From: Planctomycetota bacterium
Lineage (GTDB): Bacteria; Planctomycetota; Planctomycetia; Isosphaerales; Isosphaeraceae
Assembly (NCBI GenBank): GCA_028291545.1
Contig: JAQGHR010000012.1
Location: 1 to 50,881, forward strand
Reading direction: 5' to 3'
Length of the DNA: 50,881 bases
A program made the position numbers and the translations under genes. The notes beneath the pieces are model-generated. The model searched no databases, was not told the origin of the DNA, and saw only the letters and a list, made by a program, of their open reading frames with translations. Below are positions 8,572-16,774 of the stretch, piece by piece. Numbering within the stretch: the first letter of the stretch is position 1; each line of letters starts with the position of its first letter.

Positions 8572-10014
8572 ATGCAGATGCGACAACGGCGGTTTTGGAC
8601 CACAGCAGGGGCGGTCGCAATCCTGGGGATGGGCGCGACCCCATCCTTCGCGGCGGACGCAACATCGCCCACTGCTCCGTTGCCGATCAATGGCGCGGAT
8701 ACGGCGTTCCTGATGATCTGCGCGGCGCTGGTCATGCTCATGACGCCGGGCCTGGGCCTGTTCTATGGCGGCATGGTCCGGCGCAAGAATGTGCTGGCAA
8801 CGTTCCAGCAGAGCTTCATCATGCTGGGGCTCATCGCCGTGCAGTGGGTCCTGTTCGGATACAGCCTCGCGTTCGCTCCCGATGCCTACGGCGGCCTGAT
8901 CGGCAACCTCGATTGGGTCGGACTTCGCGGCGTAGGGCTTGATCCCCACGCGACTTACGCCAACACGGTGCCGCAGCAACTGCACATGGTCTACCAGGGG
9001 ATGTTCGCGATCATCACCCCCGCGTTGATCTCCGGGGCATTCGCCGAACGAATGAAGTTCTCGGCCTACCTGCTCTTCACGCTGCTCTGGGCGACCCTCG
9101 TATACGATCCGGTGGCCCACTGGGTCTGGGGCAGCGGCGGATGGATCTCCGGCAAGCTCGGCGCTCTGGACTATGCCGGCGGCCTGGTCGTCCATATCAT
9201 CTCGGGCGTCGCGGCGCTCTGTTGCGTGCTCGTCATGGGCAAGCGTAAGGGGTTAGGGCAGGAAGAGATGCATCCGCACAATTTGACCATGACGGCGCTC
9301 GGGACCGGCCTCCTCTGGTTCGGCTGGTTCGGCTTCAACGCCGGCAGCGCCCTGGCCGCCAACAAGTCGGCGGTCGTCGCCTTCGTGAACACCAACACCG
9401 CCGCGGCCGCCGCCACGGTGGCCTGGTCGCTGATCGAGTGGTTCCACAAGGGCAAGGCCACCGTGCTGGGAGCGTGCACCGGGGCCGTGGCCGGTCTGGT
9501 CGCGATCACGCCGGCGGCCGGTTACGTCACGCCGATGGGCGCGCTGGCCATTGGCGCGGGCGTTTGCTTCGTCTGCTACGCCGCGATCCTCTTGAAGACC
9601 AAGCTGGGCTATGACGACTCGCTCGACGTCTTCGGCGTCCACGGCGTCGGCGGCATGTTCGGCGCCCTGGCCGTGGGCGTGCTGGCCACTTCTACGATGA
9701 CGAGCCTGGCGGGCGTGTCCGGCGACGTCGGGGGCCTGGTCGACGGCGGCAAGACCAGCCTGCTGGGCGGTCAAGCCCTGTCCGTCGTCGCGGCGGCAAC
9801 GTACAGCTTCCTCGTCACGTTCGTCCTGCTGAAGGCGATCGACCTGACAATCGGCCTCCGCGTGACCGAAGAGGAGGAAGAAATCGGCCTCGACCTCACC
9901 CAGCACGGTGAGCGCGGCTACATCATGGGTGTCGGCGAGCTCTTCGGCAACCCCACCGGGCACGACCGGCCGCCCGTTTACGGTGGCCGGATTGAAGAGC
10001 AAGTCGGGGTCTGA
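8572..10014 (+). CDS. amt: Ammonium transporter (Amt family), AmtB-like
   Basis: This is a second, distinct Amt channel, closer to E. coli AmtB in layout. A signal peptide (about residues 1-28, ending PSFAADA) precedes the pore domain. Family motifs are GLGLFYGGMVRRKNVLATF, DYAGGLVVH with the conserved Asp and first pore His, LLWFGWFGFNAGSALAAN, and DVFGVHGVGGMFG with the second pore His. The C-terminal GLDLTQHGERGY matches the P-II-binding tail. I chose ATG 8572 because GGAG lies 10 bases upstream and the signal peptide follows; the frame is open from 8503. The product is 480 residues. It has its own candidate sigma-54 element. Two Amt types side by side may differ in affinity or in P-II control; the sequence alone cannot decide. 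Confidence 0.95.
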   Translation: MQMRQRRFWTTAGAVAILGMGATPSFAADATSPTAPLPINGADTAFLMICAALVMLMTPGLGLFYGGMVRRKNVLATFQQSFIMLGLIAVQWVLFGYSLAFAPDAYGGLIGNLDWVGLRGVGLDPHATYANTVPQQLHMVYQGMFAIITPALISGAFAERMKFSAYLLFTLLWATLVYDPVAHWVWGSGGWISGKLGALDYAGGLVVHIISGVAALCCVLVMGKRKGLGQEEMHPHNLTMTALGTGLLWFGWFGFNAGSALAANKSAVVAFVNTNTAAAAATVAWSLIEWFHKGKATVLGACTGAVAGLVAITPAAGYVTPMGALAIGAGVCFVCYAAILLKTKLGYDDSLDVFGVHGVGGMFGALAVGVLATSTMTSLAGVSGDVGGLVDGGKTSLLGGQALSVVAAATYSFLVTFVLLKAIDLTIGLRVTEEEEEIGLDLTQHGERGYIMGVGELFGNPTGHDRPPVYGGRIEEQVGV

Positions 10015-10028
10015 ACTGATCGCGTGAG

Positions 10029-10068
10029 GACCGAGGGCGGACCGAACGGTCTCCGTCGGTCCTCGGTC
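10029..10068. terminator. Possible bidirectional hairpin between convergent genes
   Basis: GACCGAGG at 10029-10036 pairs with CCTCGGTC at 10061-10068, with partial pairing inside. It sits between the amt stop at 10014 and the phosphatase stop at 10067. There is no T tract, so the call is weak. Confidence 0.4.
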
Positions 10069-10933
10069 ACTCCCGTCGCGGTATTGATTTGACGCCCGCC
10101 ACCAGGGCGTCCATGGTCACGGGCCCTCGCGCCGGGAATCGGCAGTAGACCGGCAGGGGGTCGGTTCCGTCCAGGATCAGCAGCCGATCGTTGGCGCGGC
10201 GGAAGCCCTCGTCGCAGGGTTGATGACCGCAGATGAACAGGTCGGCGTCCACGAGTTCGGCGAACCGTTCGGCGGTCTCGATGGCCGTGTCGCGGCCCCA
10301 GGTCATGGCGTAGACCGCGCTGCCGCGTTCGAGCGATTCCAGCGGCCAGTCCTCGGCGGTCAGGACGCTGACGTCGAACGTATCGAGGAACTGGGCGTCC
10401 GGGATCGTGTGGCACAGGAAGATGCGGTTCACCGTCTTGACCGCCAGAGGCAACGCGCGGAACAACTCGTCGTAGGCCGCGCGGATCGGCCCGGCCATCG
10501 TGCCGTAAGTCGTCTCGATCCCCTTGCGAAACAACGCGTTCAGCGGCACGCCATTTTTCGCGATGGAGCGGCCCGTCAGCTCCGATAATTCATGATTCCC
10601 CGGCAAATAATGCACCCTGTCGGGGAACTGGCACTTGAGGGCGCAGACCAGGTCGACCAATCGATGCGAGAGGTCGCCCGCCTCTCCGTCGGGGTCGGTC
10701 CTCGGGTCGTGAACCAGCTCCTGCACGACCAGGTGCCGCGTCGGATGCTTGCCGAGCGCCGCGACGGTCATCAGCCCCGCGAAATTGTGGATATGACCGT
10801 GTAGGTCGCCCATCACCACCACATCCTCGACCTCTCCGCCGAGATGCACCACCGCCCCAACCCGTCCCGGAGTGGCCCGCGACAGGTCGGTCGCCCGACG
10901 GATTGTGGCCAGGATCTTTTGCGGATCGGGCAT
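10067..10933 (-). CDS. Calcineurin-like metallophosphatase (PPP type)
   Basis: The protein is a soluble phosphatase of the metallophosphoesterase superfamily. Metal-binding blocks are visible in order: GDLHGH at about residues 42-47, GNHE at about 112-115, a CHT His near 174, and CGHQ near 233. This arrangement is like serine/threonine protein phosphatases of the PPP group or diadenosine tetraphosphatases. The usual GDxxDRG block is degenerate: after the first block the chain reads VVQELVHDPRTD, so only the Asp may serve. There is no signal peptide or membrane segment. Length is 288 residues. The gene is convergent with the second amt gene. Substrate cannot be told; protein phosphatase activity is the most likely reading. 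Confidence 0.82.
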   Translation of the reverse strand: MPDPQKILATIRRATDLSRATPGRVGAVVHLGGEVEDVVVMGDLHGHIHNFAGLMTVAALGKHPTRHLVVQELVHDPRTDPDGEAGDLSHRLVDLVCALKCQFPDRVHYLPGNHELSELTGRSIAKNGVPLNALFRKGIETTYGTMAGPIRAAYDELFRALPLAVKTVNRIFLCHTIPDAQFLDTFDVSVLTAEDWPLESLERGSAVYAMTWGRDTAIETAERFAELVDADLFICGHQPCDEGFRRANDRLLILDGTDPLPVYCRFPARGPVTMDALVAGVKSIPRRE

Positions 10934-11066
10934 GGCGGGGCCTGGGCAGTCGAGTCGGCGGGGATAATCCTAAATCCTAGCCCAGGGTCCAGGAAGCTCA
11001 AGTCCGCAAGGGGCGAAGTTGGGGGTGGTTTTGCAGGTTCTGTGGACAGGGGCGTTCAGGCTCGCC

Positions 11067-12968
11067 CTACGAATTCATCTCCACCGCTTCTTCCCAGTGC
11101 TCATACAACCTGGCGAGCTTCTCCTTCAGCTCGTCGTATCGGGACTGGGTCGCCCGCGCCTTCTCGCCGTCTCTCCAGGTCTCGGGCTGACCGAGGGCGT
11201 CTTCCAGGGTGGCGATTTCGGTCTCGACCTCGGAAATTTCGCGTTCGAGGTCGGGCGTCTTGCGGTACGGGAACTTGCGCTTCTTCTTTTCGGACTTCCC
11301 GGACGTGTCGCCGGATCGGGAGGCGGTCGCCGTCGCGCCGTTGGCCTTGGCGGCGGCCGCGGCGGCCTCGTTTTGGGTGAGACGCTGGTAGGTCTCGTAG
11401 TCGCCCTCGATCGTCCTCGCGCGACCGTCCGAGACGACGATCAGGCGGTCGGCCACGGCGTTGAGGAAATAGCGGTCGTGGCTGACGACGAGGACGGTGC
11501 CCTCAAATTCGCGGATCGACCGTTCGAGGGACTCGCACGACCAGATATCCAGGTGGTTCGTCGGCTCGTCCATGACCAGGAGGTTTGCCCCTGTGGCTGC
11601 AAGTCGTGCCAGCGCCGCCTTGCCTTTTTCGCCGCCGGAGAGCTGTCCGACCGTATGAAAAGCCAGCTCCCCGCTCAGGCCGAACTTCCCGAGCAGGGCG
11701 CGGACGTCCCCTTCCACCCATTCCGGGTCGTCCTCCGGCCAGACGGCGCGAACGACCGACGTCTGGGGCGGGAGGGCTTCCAGGCCCTGGTCGTAATAGC
11801 CGATCTTGACCTTGTGACCAATTTTGACGGCCCCGGCGTCCGCTTTCTCACGACCGATCAGGATCTTCAGGAGCGTGGATTTGCCCGCGCCGTTGGGTCC
11901 CATCACGCCGACGCACTGGCCTCGGAGGATGGAGGCGTTGAACTTCGAGAACAGGGGCTGCGCGTAGGCTTTCGAGACCTCCCGCGCCTCGACCACGATA
12001 TCGCCCGAGCGTTCCACCTCGCCGAACCCCATCACCGGACCGACGATCTCGCGCATGGTCTCGATGCGGTCGATTCTCGCCAGCTTCTTCTCGCGGTCTT
12101 TGGCCTGGGTCGCCCGCTGTCCCGCGCCGTATTTGCGGATGTAGGCTTCCAGGTCGGCGATCTGCTCCTGCTGCTTATCGGCCTGCTTCTCCAGGAGCCT
12201 GGCTTTCTCGGTCCGGAGCCGCCAGTATTGCGAGTAATTGCCCGGATACGACGCGATCTCGCCTTTGTGCAGCTCCCAGATTTTCGTGACGACCTTGTCC
12301 AGAAAGTAGCGGTCGTGGCTGACGACCACCATGCCGACGGATTGCCGGGAGAGGTAGCTTTCCAGCCATTCGGTCGTGGCGATATCCAGGTGGTTCGACG
12401 GCTCGTCCAGCAGCATCAGGTCCGGGCTTTCCAGCAATAATTTCGCCAGCATCAGCCGCGATTGCTGCCCGCCGGAAAACGTCTTGGCAGCCCGTTGGAA
12501 GTCGCCCGTCCCGAACCCGAGCCCGCCGAGGATCTCCTCGACGCGGTGGTCGATCGTGTATGCGTCCTGGTGTTCCATCCGGTCACGAAGCTCTTCGTAC
12601 CGGCGATTGGCCCGTTCGCGGTCGGCGTCGTCCTCGGCCTCGGAGATCTCGCGGGCGGCCTCTTCCATCTCGTCTTGGAGGTCGATCAGCGAGGCCAGCC
12701 CGGACTTGGCCACGGTCATCAGCGTGTCGTCGGGCGAGAAGTCCGGCTGCTGCTTCAGCAGACTCACCCGGACGCCCGGCCGGGTGTGCAGATGGCCGTA
12801 TTCCGGCTGATCCTCGCGGGCGAGCAGCTTCATGAGCGTGGTCTTGCCCGCCCCGTTGGGCCCGACCAGGCCGATGCGTTCGCCCGCGCGGATCTCGAAC
12901 CGCAGTCCCGTGAAGATGGGGTCGCCCGCGTACTGGCGTCCGAGGTCGGTGGCGGAGACGAGGATCAT
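11067..12968 (-). CDS. ABC-F family ATPase (Uup/EttA-like translation factor)
   Basis: ABC-F proteins have two ATPase domains and no membrane part, and act on the ribosome. Walker A GPNGAGKTT is near residue 36 and its partner GPNGAGKST near 355. Signatures FSGGQQSR (near 169) and LSGGEKGK (near 443) are each followed by LLDEPSNHLD or VMDEPTNHLD, then SHDRYFL. Between the domains is a charged linker with coiled-coil character (about 240-300: AKDREKKLARIDRIE). A C-terminal coiled coil of about 65 residues, DLEREISEVETEIATLE onward, is like that of Uup. Length, 633 residues, is normal. The start has no strong ribosome site, but the first ATPase strand begins immediately (MILVSATDL), so the start is likely right. 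Whether it acts in antibiotic resistance or general translation is unknown. Confidence 0.92.
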   Translation of the reverse strand: MILVSATDLGRQYAGDPIFTGLRFEIRAGERIGLVGPNGAGKTTLMKLLAREDQPEYGHLHTRPGVRVSLLKQQPDFSPDDTLMTVAKSGLASLIDLQDEMEEAAREISEAEDDADRERANRRYEELRDRMEHQDAYTIDHRVEEILGGLGFGTGDFQRAAKTFSGGQQSRLMLAKLLLESPDLMLLDEPSNHLDIATTEWLESYLSRQSVGMVVVSHDRYFLDKVVTKIWELHKGEIASYPGNYSQYWRLRTEKARLLEKQADKQQEQIADLEAYIRKYGAGQRATQAKDREKKLARIDRIETMREIVGPVMGFGEVERSGDIVVEAREVSKAYAQPLFSKFNASILRGQCVGVMGPNGAGKSTLLKILIGREKADAGAVKIGHKVKIGYYDQGLEALPPQTSVVRAVWPEDDPEWVEGDVRALLGKFGLSGELAFHTVGQLSGGEKGKAALARLAATGANLLVMDEPTNHLDIWSCESLERSIREFEGTVLVVSHDRYFLNAVADRLIVVSDGRARTIEGDYETYQRLTQNEAAAAAAKANGATATASRSGDTSGKSEKKKRKFPYRKTPDLEREISEVETEIATLEDALGQPETWRDGEKARATQSRYDELKEKLARLYEHWEEAVEMNS

Positions 12969-13144
12969 GGGGGACTCGAAGGGCGGGGGATGGAAACGGC
13001 GCTCGACGGTATTTTACCGGATCTCGCCCCCGTCGCCGAGTCCCGCGGTTGTCGGCCCGCCGTCGATCTGGAATGATGACCGGCCCTCCTCGCGAGATCG
13101 GGCCGGCGCACGACGCCGCGGGAGGTGGGGGAACGCACCACGTA

Positions 13145-14407
13145 ATGCAAGCCATGCCGAAGCTCGTCCGCTGGACGGTCGCGACCCTCGTGATTCATAC
13201 CGCCGTCGTCGCAGCGACGAGCTCGGCGCTCTTCTTTTCCCTGAGCGGCCGGGCGGCGTTCCGCGTCTTCGGCGGGAACCTCCGCCGTGGCGATGTCTTC
13301 GACGACGTCAGCCGGCATTACCTGCCCTACGCCGAGAAGATGGTCCGGGGCCGGGAAGTCCCGTACCGCGATTTTGTGGTCGAGTATCCGATTCTTGCCC
13401 TCCCGGCGTTCGCGGTCCCCTATCTCGTCGCGCCCGATCCCGGCCGATTCCCGGTCGCGTTCGCCGTGGAGATGATGCTCTGCGACGCGGTGCTGATCGC
13501 CCTGATTGCCGCGACGGTGGCGGGCAGGGAGGGGCCGGATCGGGTTGTGTCTCGGCTGGCGTGGACGTCGCTCTGCGTGCTGGGGTTCGGATCGCTCATG
13601 GTCGCGCGCTACGATCTCTATCCGGCCGCGCTGAACTTCGGCGGCGCGATGCTCTGGTCGGCCGGTCGTCCGTTCGCGGGCGGGGCGATCCTGGGTCTGG
13701 GGGCGCTGGTCAAGATCTTCCCGGCCCTGGTCGCCGGTCCGGCGTTCGTCCGGTCATTTCCCACGAGGTCGGCCGTGCTCGGTGCCCTGGGGGTGGCCTC
13801 GACAACCGTCCTGGGCCTGGCCCTGTGGGCGTCTCTGGCCGGACGGGGGTTGATCGATTCGTTCGCCTATCATGCTGAGCGCGGATTCGAGATGGGGTCC
13901 GTCTATTCGGGCGTCTTCGGCGCGATCGCCAGGCTCTCCGGCCTGGAGCTGAAGTTTGAATACTTGCACTCCTCGATGGAAATCACGACCCCCTGGGCGG
14001 CCGGCCTGGTCCGGTTCGCGATGCCGATTCAGGCCGCCGCGCTCCTCCTGGTCCTGTGGCGCGCGAGGCGTTCCGGCCCGGAGGAATGGCCCCGATATGG
14101 CGCGGCGGTCTTGCTGGCCTTCATCGTAACGGGCAAGGTCCTCTCGCCCCAGTACCTGATCTGGCCGATGCCGTTCCTGGCCGTGATGGAGGGCCAGATC
14201 GGCCGGCGGGCGCGGGCGATCTTCCTGGCCTGCTGCCTGACGACCGCCCTGGTTTTTCCCTGGGCTCAGTACGGGATGACCCGACTGCATCCGCTCGCGC
14301 TGGTGCTCCTGAACGCGAGGAACGGCCTGCTCGTCTTATTGCTGATCGTGCTTCTCGGGCCGGCTCGTCCTATCAGGAATCCTCACCCAGCGTCCGCTTC
14401 TTCCTGA
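13145..14407 (+). CDS. GT-C glycosyltransferase-like membrane protein (GT87/DUF2029 type)
   Basis: This is a multi-pass membrane protein with features of GT87-type mannosyltransferases, which use polyprenyl-phosphate sugars at the membrane. After the first helix there is FDDVSRHYLPYAEKMVRG with the expected acidic pair, then VPYRDFVVEYPILALPAF, similar to the yPP loop. Later come LGLGALVKIFPALVAGP and TGKVLSPQYLIWPMPF, both typical of the family. I prefer the ATG at 13145 (or 13154) because the hydrophobic helix starts right after; the frame is open from 13049. The product is about 420 residues. It diverges from the ABC-F gene, and its last 35 bases overlap the end of uvrC on the other strand. 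Acceptor and sugar are unknown. Confidence 0.78.
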   Translation: MQAMPKLVRWTVATLVIHTAVVAATSSALFFSLSGRAAFRVFGGNLRRGDVFDDVSRHYLPYAEKMVRGREVPYRDFVVEYPILALPAFAVPYLVAPDPGRFPVAFAVEMMLCDAVLIALIAATVAGREGPDRVVSRLAWTSLCVLGFGSLMVARYDLYPAALNFGGAMLWSAGRPFAGGAILGLGALVKIFPALVAGPAFVRSFPTRSAVLGALGVASTTVLGLALWASLAGRGLIDSFAYHAERGFEMGSVYSGVFGAIARLSGLELKFEYLHSSMEITTPWAAGLVRFAMPIQAAALLLVLWRARRSGPEEWPRYGAAVLLAFIVTGKVLSPQYLIWPMPFLAVMEGQIGRRARAIFLACCLTTALVFPWAQYGMTRLHPLALVLLNARNGLLVLLLIVLLGPARPIRNPHPASASS

Positions 14408-15710
14408 GCATGTGGTGATAGTGTTGCGCGAATCGGTGCGCCTCGTCTCGGACGTACTGGAGCAGGCGAAGGGCGAACGAGCGCCGGCTCAGCTTGATCG
14501 ATTCGGAACGGCCCGGCACGAAGATCTCTTCCTCCTGCTTGGCGAGCGAGATGACCGTCGGGGGCGTGATCCGCAGCGCCTCGAAGGCCGCCAGGGCGGA
14601 GCTCAATTGCCCCTTGCCGCCGTCGATCATCCAGATGTCGGGGAACGGCTCGTCGTGTTCCTGGAGGCTCTGGATGCGGCGGCTCACGACCTCGCGGATC
14701 GAGGCGAAGTCATCGACGCCCGTGACGCTCTTGATCTTGTAGCGCCGATAGCCGGGCTTGAAGGGGAGGCCGTCGATGAACGTGACGAGTGACCCGACGG
14801 TCTCGGTGCCGCCGAGATGGGCGATATCCACGCCGTGGATCGTGCGGGGCATCGAGTCCAGGTGGAGCACCTTCTGGAGGCCGCGAAGGCCACGCTTTGG
14901 GTCCTGGTAGAAGACCTCGGGTTGGGCGTGATCGGCGAGATTGCCGCGCAGGTTCAGGTTCTGGAGCGACTTCAACTCGTCGCGAAGGCGGGCGGCCTTC
15001 TCGAACCGGAGGTTCTTGCTCGCCTCGCGCATCTCCTCCTCCATCTCGGCGAGGACCGCGTCCTTCTTGCCGTCGAGGAAGAGCCGCAACCGGCGGATGT
15101 CCTTCTTGTAGGCCTCGCTGTCGATCCGCAGGTTGCACGGGGCCGTGCATTGGTTGATCGACGCGAGCAGGCACGGGCGGAACCATCGCCAGCGCGGGTC
15201 GTCGGCGTCGATGTCGAGCGAGCAGGTGCGGAACTTGAAGATCCGCTGAAGAACCTGAATCGCGCCCCGGAGGCTCTTGGCCCGGGGGAAGGGGCCGTAG
15301 AGCTTAACGCCGCGATCGAGGGGTTCGCGCGTGAAATTGACGCGGGGGAAGTCTTCACCCGTGGTGATTTGCAGGTAGGGGAACGATTTATCATCCTTGA
15401 GGTCGGCGTTGTGAATCGGCTGGATATCCTTGATCAGCCGGGCTTCCATCAAGAGCGCATCGACCTCGCTGTCGGCCGCGAGGTACTCCACATCCGTCAC
15501 CTCGCCGATCCAGTCCTTGATCCTCTTGTCCACCTCGGCCGTCTTCTGGAAGTACGATCCCGCCCGATTGCGCAGGTTCTTCGCCTTGCCGATGTAGATC
15601 ACCCGTCCCTGGGCGTCCTTCATCAGATAGACGCCGGGCGACGTTGGGAAGGTGCGGACCTTGTCGGCCGGTCCCGGGGCGGCCTCAGCCTGCGATTGGG
15701 TCTCTGGCAT
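14373..15710 (-). CDS. uvrC: UvrC-type excinuclease subunit, short form lacking (HhH)2
   Basis: UvrC makes both incisions in nucleotide excision repair. The order of domains is clear: GIY-YIG nuclease (GVYLM at 26-30, YIGKAKNLR at 39-47), a four-Cys set C163, C180, C188, C192 as in iron-sulfur-bound UvrC, a UVR helix pair (LRFEKAARLRDELKSL, about 234-249), and the RNase H-like domain with catalytic D295 (HGVDIAHLG), D363 (MIDGGKGQL) and H425 (RDEAHRFA). The protein then stops at residue 445, whereas E. coli UvrC has about 610 residues and ends with a tandem helix-hairpin-helix. Start 15710 has GAGGGA just upstream. It lies 35 bases after the FkbM gene on the same strand, so they may be co-transcribed. 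It could be the main UvrC or a paralogue. Confidence 0.9.
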   Translation of the reverse strand: MPETQSQAEAAPGPADKVRTFPTSPGVYLMKDAQGRVIYIGKAKNLRNRAGSYFQKTAEVDKRIKDWIGEVTDVEYLAADSEVDALLMEARLIKDIQPIHNADLKDDKSFPYLQITTGEDFPRVNFTREPLDRGVKLYGPFPRAKSLRGAIQVLQRIFKFRTCSLDIDADDPRWRWFRPCLLASINQCTAPCNLRIDSEAYKKDIRRLRLFLDGKKDAVLAEMEEEMREASKNLRFEKAARLRDELKSLQNLNLRGNLADHAQPEVFYQDPKRGLRGLQKVLHLDSMPRTIHGVDIAHLGGTETVGSLVTFIDGLPFKPGYRRYKIKSVTGVDDFASIREVVSRRIQSLQEHDEPFPDIWMIDGGKGQLSSALAAFEALRITPPTVISLAKQEEEIFVPGRSESIKLSRRSFALRLLQYVRDEAHRFAQHYHHMLRKKRTLGEDS

Positions 15711-15745
15711 GCGTCCCTCGGCGCGGGCTGGGCTCCGCGCGATCA

Positions 15746-16576
15746 TCAGAAGCGAATCTGGATGTCCGTTCGTCGGGGCAGGTCGGCCACAGGGATTTTT
15801 TGCCAACGGCCATCGAGCCAGCAGGTCACCTCGGCCTCGTAGCGATCGAGGATCGCCGCGATCTCACGCGCCGGTTCGCCCGCGGTAACCTCGACGACGG
15901 CCGTCCGCACCCGACCCCGGCGGAACAGGTCGGCACATCCCTCCAGGACGGCGGCCTCATGCCCCTCCACGTCAATTTTGAGCAATTTGATCGGGTCGTC
16001 GATCCCCCTGGCCTGCAAATCCTCGGCCAGATTCACGCAGGGGACGATATCCTCAGGCCGGGTCTCCGTACTCGCGGCCGCGACCTGATGCAGCGTGCTT
16101 TCCTCGCCGCGAACCAAGGCCAGTGTCCCGGCGCGATCGCTCACGGCGGCCCGGACCGCGTCGACGTGAAAACCCTGACGCCCCGCGATCTCCGCATTGG
16201 CCGCGAGCATGGCGAAGTTCGCCGCCTCGGGTTCATAGGCCAGGACGCGCCCGGTCGATCCGCATTTTGCGGCCATCGTCGCGGTGAAGTAACCGATGTT
16301 CGCACCGACATCAAGGCAAGTGTCCCCTTCCTCGACGGTCGCCGCCATCAGCCGTGAGATGTGCCGCTCGTGCTCGACGATGTAGCCGAAGAAATGCGGG
16401 TCGGGCGGCACGAAGAACTCCGCGCCGGTCTCCAGACGGATCACCTGGCCCGCCGGGAACATCCTGTGCTTGATACGCGAGAGCGTGTTCATTCCGTGCT
16501 TGCGCGTCATCCGCAAGGCCGAGCGGTACAGGGCCGGCAAGACGATCTGCCTCGGTGCATCCTGTCGCGTCATCAT
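15746..16576 (-). CDS. FkbM-family SAM-dependent methyltransferase
   Basis: FkbM-type enzymes transfer methyl groups from S-adenosylmethionine, often to sugars or polyketides. The SAM-binding loop CLDVGANIGYFTATMA is near residues 88-103, followed by an acidic YEPEAANFAML strand. LLKIDVEGHEAAVLEG, the FkbM hallmark, is near 195-210. The C-terminal part ends in RTDIQIRF. I chose ATG 16576 because GGAGG lies 6 bases upstream; the frame is open to 16612. Length is 276 residues, normal for the family. It is the first gene of a possible two-gene unit with uvrC. The target is unknown; nearby glycosyltransferase genes suggest a glycan, which is inference. Confidence 0.88.
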   Translation of the reverse strand: MMTRQDAPRQIVLPALYRSALRMTRKHGMNTLSRIKHRMFPAGQVIRLETGAEFFVPPDPHFFGYIVEHERHISRLMAATVEEGDTCLDVGANIGYFTATMAAKCGSTGRVLAYEPEAANFAMLAANAEIAGRQGFHVDAVRAAVSDRAGTLALVRGEESTLHQVAAASTETRPEDIVPCVNLAEDLQARGIDDPIKLLKIDVEGHEAAVLEGCADLFRRGRVRTAVVEVTAGEPAREIAAILDRYEAEVTCWLDGRWQKIPVADLPRRTDIQIRF

Positions 16577-16696
16577 GGCAAGCCTCCATGCCTGAGAGGG
16601 AGGCCCGAACAATAGGGATCCTCCCGACCAGATTGTCCGAAATCTGCGCCGATGCGGTCAAGCAGTCACCTCTCCATAAGGGAAATAAAGGAAACC

Positions 16697-16769
16697 TCAC
16701 GCAGAGGCGGGGAGGCGCAGAGGAGGGCGAAAAATATTCACCTCTCTGCGCCTCCCCGCCTCTGCGTGA
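16697..16769. repeat. Inverted repeat, family A, copy 2 (perfect 26-bp arms)
   Basis: The left arm at 16697-16722 starts TCACGCAGAGGCGGGGAGGC. It is the exact reverse complement of 16744-16769. The 21-base loop is AT-rich. The right arm ends 5 bases before the stop codon of the ceramidase-like gene (minus strand, 16775), so the element forms the 3' end of that transcript. Arms match the copies at 1530 and 31881. Confidence 0.9.
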
Positions 16770-16774
16770 ACCCC

